DNA of 11,589 bases. Source: an uncultured Bacteroides sp. (lineage in GTDB: Bacteria > Bacteroidota > Bacteroidia > Bacteroidales > Bacteroidaceae). The notes beneath the pieces were generated by a model. It saw only the letters and a program-made list of their open reading frames with translations. It had not been told where the DNA came from and did not search any database. Position numbers and translations under genes: made by a program. Of this stretch, positions 5,084 to 11,589 are shown in pieces; the first letter of the stretch is position 1, and each line of letters starts with the position of its first letter. The stretch is from assembly GCA_900546355.1 (NCBI GenBank), contig URCM01000099.1:1-11589 (forward strand), in the 5' to 3' direction.

Positions 5084-5614
5084 ATGACAACAGACAGACC
5101 AATTGCCATTCAAGAGCACGCTATGAGATTCGGCACCTATATGGGAGTATTCTGGATTATCAAGTTCATTTTACTTCCGTTAGGCTTTCAGATGCCATTG
5201 CTGCAACTGCTCTTTATTTTATGTACCGTGTTCGTGCCTATCTTGGGATATATTTATGCCCGGAGATTCCGAAACTTGTATTGTGAGGGGACCATCTCTT
5301 TTTTCCGCGCTTTTCTTTTCGTTGTAGGTATGTATGTCTTTGCCGCCATGCTGACAGCGATAGGGCATTACATCTATTTCCAGTTCATCGACCACGGTTA
5401 TTTATTTGATATGTACAGGCAACAGCTGAATGAAGTGAAAGCTGTGGCGCAGGGCGACCTTGCCCAGTCAATGGACCAACTGATGGTGGCCTTTGATACG
5501 GTTTCCGCCTTGAGCCCGATCCAGCTCACGTTTCAACTCATTACCCAGAACGTGTTTTATGGAATTTTGCTTGCGCTTCCTACGGGGCTGGTGGTTATGA
5601 AATACAAAAAATAA
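5084..5614 (+). CDS. DUF4199 family inner-membrane protein
   Basis: A 176-residue membrane protein with four likely helices: about 16-35, 38-60, 72-98 and 146-172. A soluble loop of about 45 residues lies between helices 3 and 4. The helix layout, the 'GTISFFRAF' segment after helix 2 and the short Lys-rich end fit the DUF4199 family, which is widespread in Bacteroidota and of unknown function. It usually sits directly upstream of a GT2 glycosyltransferase, as here with a 13-bp gap. That recurrent pairing suggests a part in polyprenyl-linked sugar handling, but this is inference. The ATG at 5084 follows an A-rich stretch typical of Bacteroides starts and has no Shine-Dalgarno sequence. It is the first gene of the + strand run. 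Confidence 0.8.
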   Translation: MTTDRPIAIQEHAMRFGTYMGVFWIIKFILLPLGFQMPLLQLLFILCTVFVPILGYIYARRFRNLYCEGTISFFRAFLFVVGMYVFAAMLTAIGHYIYFQFIDHGYLFDMYRQQLNEVKAVAQGDLAQSMDQLMVAFDTVSALSPIQLTFQLITQNVFYGILLALPTGLVVMKYKK

Positions 5615-5627
5615 AAAAACTGCGGTT

Positions 5628-6578
5628 ATGGATATATCAGTCGTTATACCTTTATATAATGAGGCGGAATCATTGCCCGAGTTGCATGCTTGGATTAAAC
5701 GGGTGATGGATGACCATCATTTTACTTACGAGATTATTTTTGTCAATGATGGGAGTACGGATGATTCGTGGAGCATTATCGAGGGGCTGGGCAAGGCTTA
5801 TAAAGAGGTAAAAGGCATCAAGTTCCGCCGTAATTATGGCAAATCGCCTGCTTTGTATTGCGGGTTTGAACGTGCGGAAGGAGAAGTGGTGATTACGATG
5901 GATGCCGACTTGCAAGACAGTCCCGACGAAATACCTGAACTGTACCGGATGATTACAGAAGACGGATACGACTTGGTGTCGGGATGGAAACAAAAGCGGT
6001 ATGACCCGCTGTCGAAGACTTTGCCGACCAAGCTGTTTAATGCAACGGCACGTGCCGTGTCGGGGATACACAACCTGCACGACTTTAATTGCGGGCTGAA
6101 AGCTTACCGTCGGGATGTAGTAAAAAACATCGAAGTATACGGAGAGATGCACCGTTACATTCCTTATTTGGCCAAGAACGCCGGATTCAAGAAGATAGGG
6201 GAGAAAGTGGTGCATCATCAGGCACGGAAGTACGGGAAGACCAAATTCGGGTTGAACCGTTTTGTCAACGGATATTTGGATTTGATTACGTTGTGGTTCC
6301 TGTCTACTTTTGGCGTGAAGCCGATGCATATTTTCGGCTTTCTGGGTTCCATCATGTTTGCGATAGGTCTGGTTTCGGTAGGTATCATCGGATTTAACAA
6401 ACTGCACGATATGTATAGCGGAAATCCTTACCGGTTGGTGACCGAAAGTCCTTATTTTTACCTGGCACTTACAACGATGATTATCGGTACCCAACTGTTT
6501 TTGGCTGGTTTTATCGGCGAATTGATTGCCCGTAATGCTCCCGAACGCAATAAATATCAAATAGAAAAAGAATTGTGA
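5628..6578 (+). CDS. GT2 family glycosyltransferase, DPM1/GtrB-like, two C-terminal TM helices
   Basis: A 316-residue polyprenyl-phosphate-type sugar transferase. The GT-A domain shows VVIPLYNEAESLPEL (5-19), VNDGSTDDS (39-47), FRRNYGKSPAL (67-76) and the metal-binding DxD in MDADLQDSPDE (Asp92, Asp94). A conserved RKYGKTKFG segment lies near 200-208. Two hydrophobic helices follow at about 233-257 and 277-301, the arrangement of GtrB/ArnC-like enzymes that load a sugar from a nucleotide donor onto undecaprenyl phosphate at the cytoplasmic face. Donor and acceptor cannot be read from sequence. It lies 13 bp after the DUF4199 gene, and the next gene begins 2 bp after its stop, so co-transcription is likely. 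Confidence 0.9.
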   Translation: MDISVVIPLYNEAESLPELHAWIKRVMDDHHFTYEIIFVNDGSTDDSWSIIEGLGKAYKEVKGIKFRRNYGKSPALYCGFERAEGEVVITMDADLQDSPDEIPELYRMITEDGYDLVSGWKQKRYDPLSKTLPTKLFNATARAVSGIHNLHDFNCGLKAYRRDVVKNIEVYGEMHRYIPYLAKNAGFKKIGEKVVHHQARKYGKTKFGLNRFVNGYLDLITLWFLSTFGVKPMHIFGFLGSIMFAIGLVSVGIIGFNKLHDMYSGNPYRLVTESPYFYLALTTMIIGTQLFLAGFIGELIARNAPERNKYQIEKEL

Positions 6579-6580
6579 CA

Positions 6581-7093
6581 ATGAAAAGATTACCGGTCAT
6601 ATGCTGCATACTGGTGTTGGTGGGATGGCTTATCCCCGGTTGTGAGGTGGAAAACTGTCCGCCCAACTCGCTGACGTATCTTCACTTTTCGTTAGTGGAC
6701 CAAAACGGAAGGACGTTCAAGACTTCGGATACGATAACGATTGTGGGACAAACAACCGTAAGTGATTCGCTGGTGTCGGATACGCTCATCAATCAGGAAA
6801 CAGCAGCCAGCAGTTTCAGTATACCGTTGAGTTATGATGCCTATACGCAATTTATTTTCGCATATCATGCGTTGGATGTCGGTTTTGTCGGAAGGGATAC
6901 CATACGGATTGACCACCGTAATATCCCTTACTTTACGAATCTGGACTGCGGCACCATGATGTTCTACGAAATCACCGGTGTGCAACATACGCACCACCGG
7001 CTCGATTCTATCTCTTTAACCAATCCGAATATAGACAATAATGAAAAAGAAAACATCCGCATATATTTCACTGTTACTGCTGTTGCTCAGTAG
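6581..7093 (+). CDS. DUF6452-like lipoprotein
   Basis: I place the start at the ATG at 6581, not at the GTG two codons upstream, because the GTG would overlap the previous stop and the ATG begins a good signal (MKRLPVICCILVLVGWLIPGC). The protein has 170 residues, and Cys21 after the hydrophobic stretch is the likely lipidation site. The mature part begins EVENCPPNSL, is rich in beta strands and Thr/Ser, and ends with a block containing LDCGTMMFYEITGVQHTHHR and KENIRIYF. The layout resembles the DUF6452 family of Bacteroides, which is normally paired with DUF6048. No function is established. It probably sits in the outer membrane or periplasm. Its 3' end overlaps the next gene by 53 bp. Confidence 0.72.
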   Translation: MKRLPVICCILVLVGWLIPGCEVENCPPNSLTYLHFSLVDQNGRTFKTSDTITIVGQTTVSDSLVSDTLINQETAASSFSIPLSYDAYTQFIFAYHALDVGFVGRDTIRIDHRNIPYFTNLDCGTMMFYEITGVQHTHHRLDSISLTNPNIDNNEKENIRIYFTVTAVAQ

Positions 7094-7751
7094 TTCGCTT
7101 CTTTTTCCGTCTCCGGCATGGGGGCAGAAAAAAGACAAGGAGCAGTTAAAGGCCGACTATAAAGCTTCTCCTTTGTACCAAGGAAGCTCTGTCGGGATAG
7201 AAGTGGCCGGTGCGGCAGGTTATTTGTTGGGTGGCGATATTCTGAGTAGTGAACTGTTGTTGCAAAGCAATCTGAAAAACCGTTTTTTGCCTACGCTCGA
7301 AATCGGATACGGGAGAACTGATGTCGTCAATGACGCCAACGATATGCACTATAAGACATCGGCGCCTTATTTTCGTATCGGTATGGATTATAATGTATTC
7401 TATTTGAAACCTTACCTGCCGGGTTATCTTTATGTGGGATTGCGTTATGGCATGAGCTCGTTTACCTACGATGTGAGCGGTCCGGATATGGAAGACCCTA
7501 ATTACGGCAATACGGTTGTGCCTTTCTCTTATTCGGGCATGAAGAGTAAGGCAAGCTGGCTGGAAGGTGTAGTGGGCATCAAGGTGAAGATATATAAAAG
7601 GTTTCACATGGGATGGGCCGTGCGCTACAAGATGCGTATGAGTGTCACCGAACACGAGAATTCCACGCCTTGGTATGTGCCTGGATTCGGGAAAAACGCC
7701 AGCAGCAGTTTTAATCTGACTTATAATTTAATCTATAATTTACCTTTCTGA
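7041..7751 (+). CDS. DUF6048-like outer-membrane beta-barrel protein
   Basis: A 236-residue protein with a clear Sec signal (MKKKTSAYISLLLLLLSSSL, with cleavage likely after A-W-G at 28). The mature part alternates aromatic and polar residues in strand-sized blocks (for example FLPTLEIGYGR, YFRIGMDYNVFYL, GYLYVGLRYGM, FHMGWAVRYKMRM) and ends in Phe, all typical of a small outer-membrane barrel. The family match to DUF6048 rests on my recognition of this pattern and on the DUF6452 neighbour. The start lies 53 bp inside the preceding gene in a different frame. Starting later would destroy the signal peptide, so the overlap appears real. The two products probably act together at the outer membrane, with unknown substrate. 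The MntP gene begins 4 bp after the stop. Confidence 0.75.
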   Translation: MKKKTSAYISLLLLLLSSSLLFPSPAWGQKKDKEQLKADYKASPLYQGSSVGIEVAGAAGYLLGGDILSSELLLQSNLKNRFLPTLEIGYGRTDVVNDANDMHYKTSAPYFRIGMDYNVFYLKPYLPGYLYVGLRYGMSSFTYDVSGPDMEDPNYGNTVVPFSYSGMKSKASWLEGVVGIKVKIYKRFHMGWAVRYKMRMSVTEHENSTPWYVPGFGKNASSSFNLTYNLIYNLPF

Positions 7752-7755
7752 TACA

Positions 7756-8325
7756 ATGGGTACAGTTGCTGTTTTGTTGCTTGCCGTCAGTCTGGCTATC
7801 GACTGCTTTACCGTTTCCGTTACCAGCGGAATCATTTTGCGGCGCATCCGGTGGGGGACTTTTCTTACGATGGCATTCTTTTTCGGTTTTTTTCAGGCAT
7901 TGATGCCTTTCTTAGGATGGTTGGGTGCCAGTCATTTCAGTCATCTTATCGAGGCATACGACCATTGGATAGCTTTCGGCTTGCTTGCCTTTTTGGGTAT
8001 CCGCATGATACGCGCGCATTTCAAGGACAGCGAAGAATGCAGTTTCGACCCGACCCGCCTGAAAGTCATTATAACATTGGCCATAGCGACCAGTATCGAT
8101 GCGTTGGCTGTCGGCATTTCGTTCGCTTTTGCGGGATTCAATGACATCGGGACCTTATTTTTCCCTTTATGGGTTATCGGATTGGCTTCGTTTATTATTT
8201 CGTTGGCAGGCAGCTTTATTGGTATATTTTTCGGGAAGCGGTTCAACTTACGGATGGAGTTGTTCGGTGGCCTGGTCTTGATAGGCATCGGTTCCAAGAT
8301 ATTGATAGAACATCTTTTCTTTTAA
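7756..8325 (+). CDS. mntP: MntP-type manganese efflux pump
   Basis: A 189-residue, six-helix inner-membrane protein of the MntP family (formerly DUF204), which exports Mn(II) and protects against its excess. The two homologous halves each carry the signature with a membrane-embedded Asp: SLAIDCFTVSVTSG (Asp16) and ATSIDALAVGISFA (Asp115). A cytoplasmic loop of about 20 charged residues (86-104) joins the halves. The length equals that of characterised members. Many mntP genes are controlled by a yybP-ykoY riboswitch or MntR, but only 4 bp separate this gene from the one before, so there is no room for a leader and expression probably depends on the upstream promoter. Specificity for Mn is by family and not proven here. 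Confidence 0.9.
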   Translation: MGTVAVLLLAVSLAIDCFTVSVTSGIILRRIRWGTFLTMAFFFGFFQALMPFLGWLGASHFSHLIEAYDHWIAFGLLAFLGIRMIRAHFKDSEECSFDPTRLKVIITLAIATSIDALAVGISFAFAGFNDIGTLFFPLWVIGLASFIISLAGSFIGIFFGKRFNLRMELFGGLVLIGIGSKILIEHLFF

Positions 8326-8344
8326 CGATTAAATACGTGGCGAT

Positions 8345-9358
8345 ATGACAAAAAGAAACGGACTGAAGTGGCAACTCCCTTTTCTGTTGTTGCTGATAAT
8401 AGGAACGGTATGGATTCTTCGGAAGCAAGCTCCTTATCAAACCGATCAAGGGTTGGTATTCGGCACGATGTATAAAATCACTTATCAGTCGGAAGAGAAT
8501 CTGAAAGCCGATATAGAGGCGGAGCTTCAAAAAGTGGATTGCTCGCTTTCTCCTTTCAACGAACAATCGGTCATTACGCATATCAATAATAATACAGACA
8601 TGCGTACCGACTCGTTGTTCGACTATGTTTTCAATTTGGCAAGAAAGGTATCGGAAGAAACGCATGGGGCGTTTGATATCACCGTAGCCCCGTTGGTCAA
8701 TGCGTGGGGATTCGGATTTAAGAACGCTGCCCGTATCGATTCGGCGACCATCGATAGCTTGCGTCAATTTGTGGGCTTTGAGAAGATTCGGCTTGAGGAC
8801 GGAAAAATCATCAAGCACGATTCGCGTACGATGTTGGATTGCAGTGCTATAGCCAAAGGGTTTGGGGTAGATTGCGTGGCACGTTTGTTAGACCGCAAGG
8901 GAGTACGCAACTATATGATTGATATCGGAGGCGAGTTGGTGATGAAAGGCGAAAATGCCCAAATGGCAACTTGGCGTATCGGCATTAACAAACCAATCGA
9001 CGATTCGTTGGCGGTCAACCAGGAACTGCAAACGGTTCTCCAAATCACCGATGTAGGATTGGCTACTTCGGGAAATTACCGGAACTTTTATTACAAAGAC
9101 GGGAAAAAGTATGCACATACCATTGATCCCCGTACAGGTTATCCGATACAGCATAACATCCTTTCAGCCACTGTAGTGGCCAATGATTGTGCTACTGCGG
9201 ACGCATACGCCACGGCATTCATGGTGTTGGGGCTGGATTCCGCCAAGGCTATCTGCGATGCCCATCCGGAACTGGATGCTTACTTCATCTATACCCAGGA
9301 AGACGGGAAGATGGATGTTTATTATACGGAGGGAATGGAGAAGTATATAGTGAGGTAG
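8345..9358 (+). CDS. apbE: FAD:protein FMN transferase (ApbE family)
   Basis: A 337-residue enzyme that transfers FMN from FAD to a Thr or Ser of exported redox proteins such as Na+-NQR and Rnf subunits. Family motifs appear in order: GTMYKITY (40-47), GAFDITVAPLV (108-118), LDCSAIAKGFGVD (164-176), MIDIGGELVMKG (191-202), HTIDPRTGYP (258-267, substrate and metal-binding region) and CATADAYATAFM (282-293, containing the conserved Asp286). The N-terminus has one hydrophobic stretch (10-25) without a lipobox Cys, so it is an uncleaved anchor or signal and not a lipoprotein. It lies 19 bp after mntP. Its flavinylation substrate is not encoded in this window. Confidence 0.93.
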   Translation: MTKRNGLKWQLPFLLLLIIGTVWILRKQAPYQTDQGLVFGTMYKITYQSEENLKADIEAELQKVDCSLSPFNEQSVITHINNNTDMRTDSLFDYVFNLARKVSEETHGAFDITVAPLVNAWGFGFKNAARIDSATIDSLRQFVGFEKIRLEDGKIIKHDSRTMLDCSAIAKGFGVDCVARLLDRKGVRNYMIDIGGELVMKGENAQMATWRIGINKPIDDSLAVNQELQTVLQITDVGLATSGNYRNFYYKDGKKYAHTIDPRTGYPIQHNILSATVVANDCATADAYATAFMVLGLDSAKAICDAHPELDAYFIYTQEDGKMDVYYTEGMEKYIVR

Positions 9359-9405
9359 CTGGACACTGTGCTGTAAACAGAGAAAACTTTAAAATTGAAG
9401 ATAAC

Positions 9406-11391
9406 ATGAAAGAAACAAAAGAAGAAAACCCGACGGGATTGCCGGAGAACGCATTCCGCCCGTTAAAGCCGGGAGAACAGTATCATCCGCTGATGTCGCC
9501 CGACAAAAATTATCCTGAAGTCAACGCCTGGTCGGTGACGTGGGGTATTGCGATGGCTGTCCTTTTTTCGGCAGCCTCTGCTTATTTAGGTCTGAAAGTA
9601 GGACAAGTGTTCGAAGCGGCTATTCCTATTGCCATCATTGCTGTTGGCGTATCGGGTGCGGCCAAGCGCAAAAGCGCACTGGGCGAAAATGTCATTATCC
9701 AGTCCATTGGAGCTTGTTCGGGAGTAATCGTTGCAGGAGCCATTTTTACCCTTCCCGCACTCTATATTTTGCAAGACAAGTATCCTGAAATGACGGTCGA
9801 CTTCTTTCAAATGTTTATCAGCTCGTTGTTGGGAGGTATCTTGGGTATTTTGTTCTTGATTCCTTTCCGCAAATATTTTGTCAGTGAAAAACATGGAGAG
9901 TATCCTTTTCCCGAAGCTACTGCCAGTACGCAGGTCTTGATTTCCGGAGAAAAAGGAGGAAGCCAGGCTAAGCCCTTGCTTTTTGCCGGACTGATAGGTG
10001 GGCTGTATGACTTTATTGTCGCTACTTTCGGCTGGTGGAATGAAAATTTCACGACCCGTGTTTGCGGATGGGGGGAAATGATTGCCGATAAAGCTAAATT
10101 GGTCGTTAAAATCAATACCGGAGCGGCTGTATTAGGACTTGGTTATATTGTCGGATTGAAATATGCCGCTATCATTTGCGCCGGTTCACTTGCCGTGTGG
10201 CTGGTTATCGTACCGGGTATTGCAATGCTGTGGGGCGACCAGGTATTGAACGCATGGAATCCTGCTATTACTCAAACGGTCGGCAGCATGTCGCCCGAAA
10301 CCATCTTTGCCGAGTATGCTAAGAGTATCGGTATTGGAGGTATCGCTATGGCGGGCATCATCGGCATAGTCCGTTCATGGGGTATCATCAAGAGTGCGGT
10401 CGGGCTGGCAACCAAAGAAATGAAAGGCAAAAAAACAGAAGCCAGCGTTGTACGTACGCAGAAAGACCTGTCGATGAAAATCATAGCTATCGGTTCGATT
10501 GTTACCATCATTTTAGTAGCCTTGTTTTTCTATTTCGATGTGATGCAAGGCAATCTGCTGCATACCCTTGTGGCCATTGTCTTGGTGGCTGGGATTTCGT
10601 TCTTGTTTACTACCGTAGCCGCCAATGCCATTGCTATCGTGGGCACCAATCCCGTTTCGGGCATGACCCTGATGACGTTGATTCTTGCTTCTGTCGTGAT
10701 GGTGGCTGTAGGGCTGAAAGGAGCTACTGGCATGGTTGCGGCATTGGTGATGGGTGGTGTGGTATGTACAGCCTTGTCGATGGCGGGAGGTTTCATTACC
10801 GACTTAAAGATTGGCTACTGGTTGGGAAGCACACCTGCCAAGCAACAGACTTGGAAATTCCTCGGTACGTTAGTGTCCGCCGCTACAGTAGGAGGCGTTA
10901 TCATGATTCTGAATAAGACGTACGGATTCTCATCGGGAGCGTTGGCTGCCCCACAGGCTAATGCCATGGCTGCCGTTATCGACCCGTTGATGAATGGGGT
11001 GTCTGCTCCATGGTTGCTTTACGGTATAGGTGCCGTCTTGGCCCTTGTGTTGACTTACCTGAAGGTGCCTGCTTTGGCTTTTGCGTTAGGCATGTTTATT
11101 CCGTTGGAGTTAAACCTTCCGCTTATTGTAGGAGGAGCTGTAAACTGGTATGTGACTACCCGCAGTAAAGACGCGGCTGTCAATGCCGCGCGTGGGGAAA
11201 AAGGTACGTTGCTTGCTTCTGGTTTCATAGCGGGAGGCGCGCTGATGGGAGTGGTAAGTGCAGCCATGCGCTTCGGAGGAGTTAACCTGGTGAATGAGGC
11301 ATGGCTGGCTAACCCGATGAGCCAAGTCGTATCGCTTGTCGCTTATGCGCTCCTTATCACTTATTTAGTGAAAGCAAGTATGAAAAAATAA
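9406..11391 (+). CDS. OPT family oligopeptide transporter
   Basis: A 661-residue, highly hydrophobic inner-membrane transporter with roughly 14-16 helices. OPT family landmarks are visible: a charged N-terminal tail, AYLGLKVGQVFEAAIP (59-74), EYPFPEATASTQVL (165-178), IVGTNPVSGMTLMTLI (411-426) and DLKIGYWLGSTPAKQQ (466-481). Bacterial members of this size import small peptides or related solutes, probably with protons. The substrate cannot be read from sequence. The frame stays open to 9187, but that extension lies inside apbE and reads as a shadow of it. The ATG at 9406 follows an A-rich stretch (AATTGAAGATAAC) and begins a typical charged tail, so I use it. The 47-bp gap after apbE is the largest in the run, and I see no clear promoter in it. 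Confidence 0.92.
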   Translation: MKETKEENPTGLPENAFRPLKPGEQYHPLMSPDKNYPEVNAWSVTWGIAMAVLFSAASAYLGLKVGQVFEAAIPIAIIAVGVSGAAKRKSALGENVIIQSIGACSGVIVAGAIFTLPALYILQDKYPEMTVDFFQMFISSLLGGILGILFLIPFRKYFVSEKHGEYPFPEATASTQVLISGEKGGSQAKPLLFAGLIGGLYDFIVATFGWWNENFTTRVCGWGEMIADKAKLVVKINTGAAVLGLGYIVGLKYAAIICAGSLAVWLVIVPGIAMLWGDQVLNAWNPAITQTVGSMSPETIFAEYAKSIGIGGIAMAGIIGIVRSWGIIKSAVGLATKEMKGKKTEASVVRTQKDLSMKIIAIGSIVTIILVALFFYFDVMQGNLLHTLVAIVLVAGISFLFTTVAANAIAIVGTNPVSGMTLMTLILASVVMVAVGLKGATGMVAALVMGGVVCTALSMAGGFITDLKIGYWLGSTPAKQQTWKFLGTLVSAATVGGVIMILNKTYGFSSGALAAPQANAMAAVIDPLMNGVSAPWLLYGIGAVLALVLTYLKVPALAFALGMFIPLELNLPLIVGGAVNWYVTTRSKDAAVNAARGEKGTLLASGFIAGGALMGVVSAAMRFGGVNLVNEAWLANPMSQVVSLVAYALLITYLVKASMKK

Positions 11392-11418
11392 ATAAAGTGA
11401 ATTGTCCGCAAGCAGCCA

Positions 11419-11482
11419 GTATATACCCTCGGGAAATGAATATATACTGCATCCGCCTGCGAATATATACTTCATCGGCAAA
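11419..11482 (+). repeat. short imperfect tandem repeats, 21-23 bp period
   Basis: TATATAC occurs at 11420, 11441 and 11464, so the spacing is 21 and 23 bp, about two helical turns. The second and third units share GAATATATACT plus CATC and GGC-type ends (17 of 20 positions). The unit is AT-rich then GC-rich. It lies 28-90 bp after the OPT stop codon. Confidence 0.65.
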
Positions 11483-11515
11483 GTCAGTACTACTGCGTTT
11501 TTAACGCGGTCGGAC
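11482..11515 (+). terminator. hairpin downstream of the OPT gene, possible terminator without a T-tract
   Basis: CTGCGTT (11493-11499) pairs with AACGCGG (11503-11509) around a TTT loop, with one T-G wobble. Outer AGTC (11482-11485) and GACT (11512-11516 region) can extend the stem. No T-run follows, so a transcript-end or stabilising role is only suggested by its place about 100 bp after the last gene. Confidence 0.3.
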
Positions 11516-11540
11516 TGGCTTGCTGCAGATATACAGTCAA

Positions 11541-11589
11541 TCAGAAATGGATTGCGAAAAATGGAATGGAACGCAGAGACGCAGAAGCG
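11541..11589 (+). repeat. 49-bp direct repeat, copy 2 (runs off the window)
   Basis: Same orientation as 982-1030, with 46 of 49 positions identical. It begins TCAGAAATGGATTGCGAAAA and includes the dispersed AACGCAGAGACGCAGAAGCG block at its end. The window ends within the match, so the true right border is unseen. Confidence 0.85.

Noticed and set aside
5670..6581. 303-codon - strand frame opposite the glycosyltransferase
   Set aside because: The + strand frame has full GT2 motifs. The antisense frame shows His/Arg/Gln-rich composition typical of a shadow.
7740..7760. Mn riboswitch (yybP-ykoY) before mntP
   Set aside because: Only 4 bp separate mntP from the preceding stop codon, so no riboswitch fits.
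9187..9405. Upstream extension of the OPT frame into apbE
   Set aside because: It overlaps 172 bp of well-conserved apbE coding sequence, and its residues are the frame-shifted shadow of that gene. The ATG at 9406 gives the normal OPT N-terminus.
1..11589. CRISPR array, complete transposon or antiphage system
   Set aside because: I found no regularly spaced identical repeats with spacers, no transposase, no nuclease or toxin-antitoxin pair, and no known defence domain.

Overview
The window looks like a chromosomal segment from a gut Bacteroidales, close to Bacteroides or Phocaeicola. Several things point there. The gene families are characteristic of that order: an HU-like protein with a smalltalk peptide and an amidase, a UpxY-like NusG paralogue, a SAM-like tyrosine recombinase, DUF4199, DUF6452 and DUF6048. 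The start codons lack Shine-Dalgarno sequences. The recognisable promoters carry the Bacteroides -7 box TAnnTTTG. I worked from sequence alone, so the genus is an inference.

Left part (1-951, + strand): the end of an HU-family DNA-binding protein gene cut by the window edge, a 32-residue hydrophobic smalltalk peptide gene, and a T7-lysozyme-type N-acetylmuramoyl-L-alanine amidase whose start overlaps the peptide's stop. As I recall, this trio is often found beside capsule loci and integrated elements in Bacteroides.

Middle-left (952-4580): a small accessory block read on the - strand. A 504-residue protein has a NusG-type NGN and KOW N-terminus (UpxY-like) and about 300 extra C-terminal residues I cannot assign. 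It is followed by a tyrosine recombinase that stops just after the box II Arg-His, lacks the nucleophilic Tyr, and has Lys where the first catalytic Arg should be. Upstream of the NusG-like gene lies about 1 kb of non-coding, AT-rich, repeat-filled DNA. It includes a 163-bp segment bounded by inverted repeats, with a -7-like box facing out of each side, which resembles a phase-variable promoter. Dispersed ACACAGAGACGCAGAGACAC-type repeats occur on both sides of this block, and a related 49-bp direct repeat recurs at the far right end of the window.

Middle (4581-5083): tRNA-Thr(UGU) on the - strand with its own terminator and a good upstream promoter. Its long leader can fold into a closed structure of unknown type. 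A divergent + strand promoter follows.

Right part (5084-11391, + strand): a compact, ordinary core-genome run that probably forms one operon or two. It encodes a DUF4199 membrane protein, a polyprenyl-phosphate-type GT2 glycosyltransferase, a DUF6452 lipoprotein overlapping by 53 bp a DUF6048 outer-membrane-barrel-like protein, an MntP-type Mn efflux pump, an ApbE flavin transferase and an OPT-family transporter. All act at the envelope or on exported proteins. The last 200 bp are non-coding and hold short tandem repeats, a hairpin and the second copy of the 49-bp repeat.
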